Assembly: GCA_014379665.1 (NCBI GenBank)
Contig: JACMLK010000128.1
Location: forward strand, 1-7,762
Source of the DNA: Saprospiraceae bacterium
GTDB lineage: Bacteria; Bacteroidota; Bacteroidia; Chitinophagales; Saprospiraceae
DNA length: 7,762 nt
Reading direction: 5' to 3'
A model generated the notes under the pieces. The model had not been told where the DNA came from. It worked only from the letters and a program-made list of their open reading frames with translations, and ran no database searches. A program made the translations under genes and the position numbers. Shown piece by piece: positions 6,857 to 7,762 of this stretch (its first letter is position 1; each line of letters opens with the position of its first letter).

Positions 6857-6864
6857 TGAATTGA

Positions 6865-7356
6865 ATGTTTATGGGTAAGTTTATTTCCTGGTTGGTTTTA
6901 GCGCTTTTTGTGTTGGTTGTGCCTTTGGGTTCCTGGTATTATCTCAAAATGGGGCTTAACTACAGGAAAAATGCCCTGAAGGAGCTAATTGCAAAAGACA
7001 GTATTTCGGTTACGATGGATTCATTGGGCTTACTTAATAAAAAAACTACTTTACTTGCATTGCACAGCAGTAAGACCATAGAAGGTAATTTGGTGAGCAT
7101 ACATAATCAGTTTAAAAATATTGATGGATTTCAGATCTTTACTTTTGATTCAATCCATGCCTTCAATATTTTGCCTGAAGGGTATTTATCCGGATTCAGG
7201 AACAAATATGAAGGTAAAGATTATATCCTTCTGGATACTTCCATACATATCAGAAACACATATTCAAATACTGAGGAGGATGTTAAAAAACTGGTGGAAC
7301 ATCTGGCTATCATTATCCCCAGGCCTAAGGAATATGATATAAAGATGAAGAAGTGA
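6865..7356 (+). CDS. Membrane-anchored Sco/thioredoxin-fold-like protein lacking the copper-binding cysteines
   Basis: A 163-residue protein with one N-terminal hydrophobic segment (about 6-27) that should act as an uncleaved anchor or signal, placing the rest in the periplasm. It is not a clear family member. The region KTTLLALHSSKTIEGNL (60-76) lines up in my reading with the strand and active-site helix of Sco1/SenC copper chaperones. The end, YILLDTSIHIRNTYSNTEEDV (120-140) then VEHLAIIIP, resembles the Sco C-terminus (Leu/Ile-Asp, Arg-x-x-Tyr, acidic-Val-Leu helix). However, the protein has no cysteine at all, so the CxxxC copper site is absent, and I see no equivalent of the later copper His. 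It sits where Bacteroidota oxidase clusters usually carry an SCO gene, between coxD and the DUF420 gene, and overlaps the latter by 4 bases. It may be a degenerate Sco with a structural or assembly role. ATG 6871 is an alternative start that changes two residues. Confidence 0.6.
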   Translation: MFMGKFISWLVLALFVLVVPLGSWYYLKMGLNYRKNALKELIAKDSISVTMDSLGLLNKKTTLLALHSSKTIEGNLVSIHNQFKNIDGFQIFTFDSIHAFNILPEGYLSGFRNKYEGKDYILLDTSIHIRNTYSNTEEDVKKLVEHLAIIIPRPKEYDIKMKK

Positions 7357-7762
7357 ATTATCCGACACCTAATGATGCCTTAGCTTCAAAGCTAAATAAA
7401 CTCAGCATAGTAATTTCTATGTTGGTATTGGTATTGGTGGGGGCAATGAGAAGAATAAAACTGGATATTGGTATTGATTTTTCTTTTTTACCCCCTGTAC
7501 ACGCGTTGTTAAATACCATGGTAACCATTTGTCTGTTATCAGCTTTATATTTTATTCGCAAAAAAGATATTGTATCCCACAGAAAATCTATTTTCGGGGC
7601 GATGTTATTTTCGGGATTATTCTTGATTTGTTATGTGTTGTACCATTTTACCACAGTCGAAACTACATTTTGCAGGGAAGGAATGATTAGAAATGTATAT
7701 TATTTCCTTTTGATTACACATATAGTGTTAGCTGGCGTATCTTTGCCTTTTATTTTATTTAC
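7353..7762 (+). CDS. DUF420 family oxidase-assembly membrane protein (CtaM/YozB-like), 3'-truncated by window edge
   Basis: A GTG at 7353 shares GTGA with the stop of the preceding gene, and the frame stays open to the last base, giving 136 complete codons. The sequence matches DUF420 as I know it: a helix near 17-32, FLPPVHALLNTM (45-56) opening the next helix (about 51-68), HRKSIFGAMLFSGLFLICYVLYHF (starting at H76) as the third, and RNVYYFLLITHIVLAGVSLP (starting at R113) as the fourth. H50, H76, H98 and H123 fall at the positions where the family conserves His. The Staphylococcus aureus homologue CtaM is required for assembly of heme A-containing oxidases, which fits its place at the end of this cluster. 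The overlap suggests translational coupling with the Sco-like gene. A later in-frame ATG (7419, residue 23) is a possible but less likely start, since it falls inside the first helix. Confidence 0.87.
   Translation, partial: MNYPTPNDALASKLNKLSIVISMLVLVLVGAMRRIKLDIGIDFSFLPPVHALLNTMVTICLLSALYFIRKKDIVSHRKSIFGAMLFSGLFLICYVLYHFTTVETTFCREGMIRNVYYFLLITHIVLAGVSLPFILF

Noticed and set aside
7358..7561. Minus-strand open frame of 67 codons
   Set aside because: It overlaps the DUF420 gene, which has a clear family match on the + strand.

Overview
The window is a terminal-oxidase operon, all on the + strand, from a member of the Bacteroidota. Three things point to that phylum: (i) the gene order, with the end of the alternative complex III (ACIII) locus running directly into coxB, coxA, ctaB, two coxC-type genes and coxD; (ii) Bacteroidota-style CoxA and CoxB, with a His-rich CoxA N-terminus, an extra N-terminal helix in CoxB and a characteristic CoxA tail; (iii) AT-rich DNA with A-rich stretches instead of clear Shine-Dalgarno sites before the starts. 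I cannot place it below phylum level from sequence reading alone.

Layout: 1-498 is the 3' end of actF (ACIII membrane subunit). 532-2046 is coxB, with an OmpA-type peptidoglycan-binding domain fused at its C-terminus. 2067-3911 is coxA. 3952-4851 is ctaB (heme O synthase, TTG start). 4856-5428 and 5443-6300 are two subunit III genes. 6380-6745 is coxD (subunit IV). A rho-independent terminator-like hairpin at 6828-6856 precedes 6865-7356, a membrane-anchored Sco-like protein with no cysteine. 7353-7762 is a DUF420 (CtaM/YozB-like) oxidase-assembly gene that overlaps the preceding gene by 4 bases and runs off the window end.

How they work together: ACIII oxidises menaquinol and passes electrons through its own cytochrome c domains to CuA in CoxB, then to heme a and the heme a3/CuB site in CoxA, where O2 is reduced and protons are pumped. 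CtaB makes heme O, the precursor of heme A. The DUF420 protein, and possibly the Sco-like protein, belong to oxidase assembly. CoxA retains all heme, CuB, D-channel and K-channel residues that I checked, so this looks like a functional A1-type aa3 oxidase.

The most notable feature is the CoxB-OmpA fusion. The place where caa3 oxidases carry a cytochrome c domain is occupied here by a domain with intact diaminopimelate-binding residues, which suggests an oxidase (or ACIII-oxidase supercomplex) tethered to the cell wall. Second is the Sco-like protein that has lost the copper-binding Cys pair. I found no tRNA, rRNA, CRISPR array, insertion sequence or other mobile element. No gap between genes exceeds about 120 bases.
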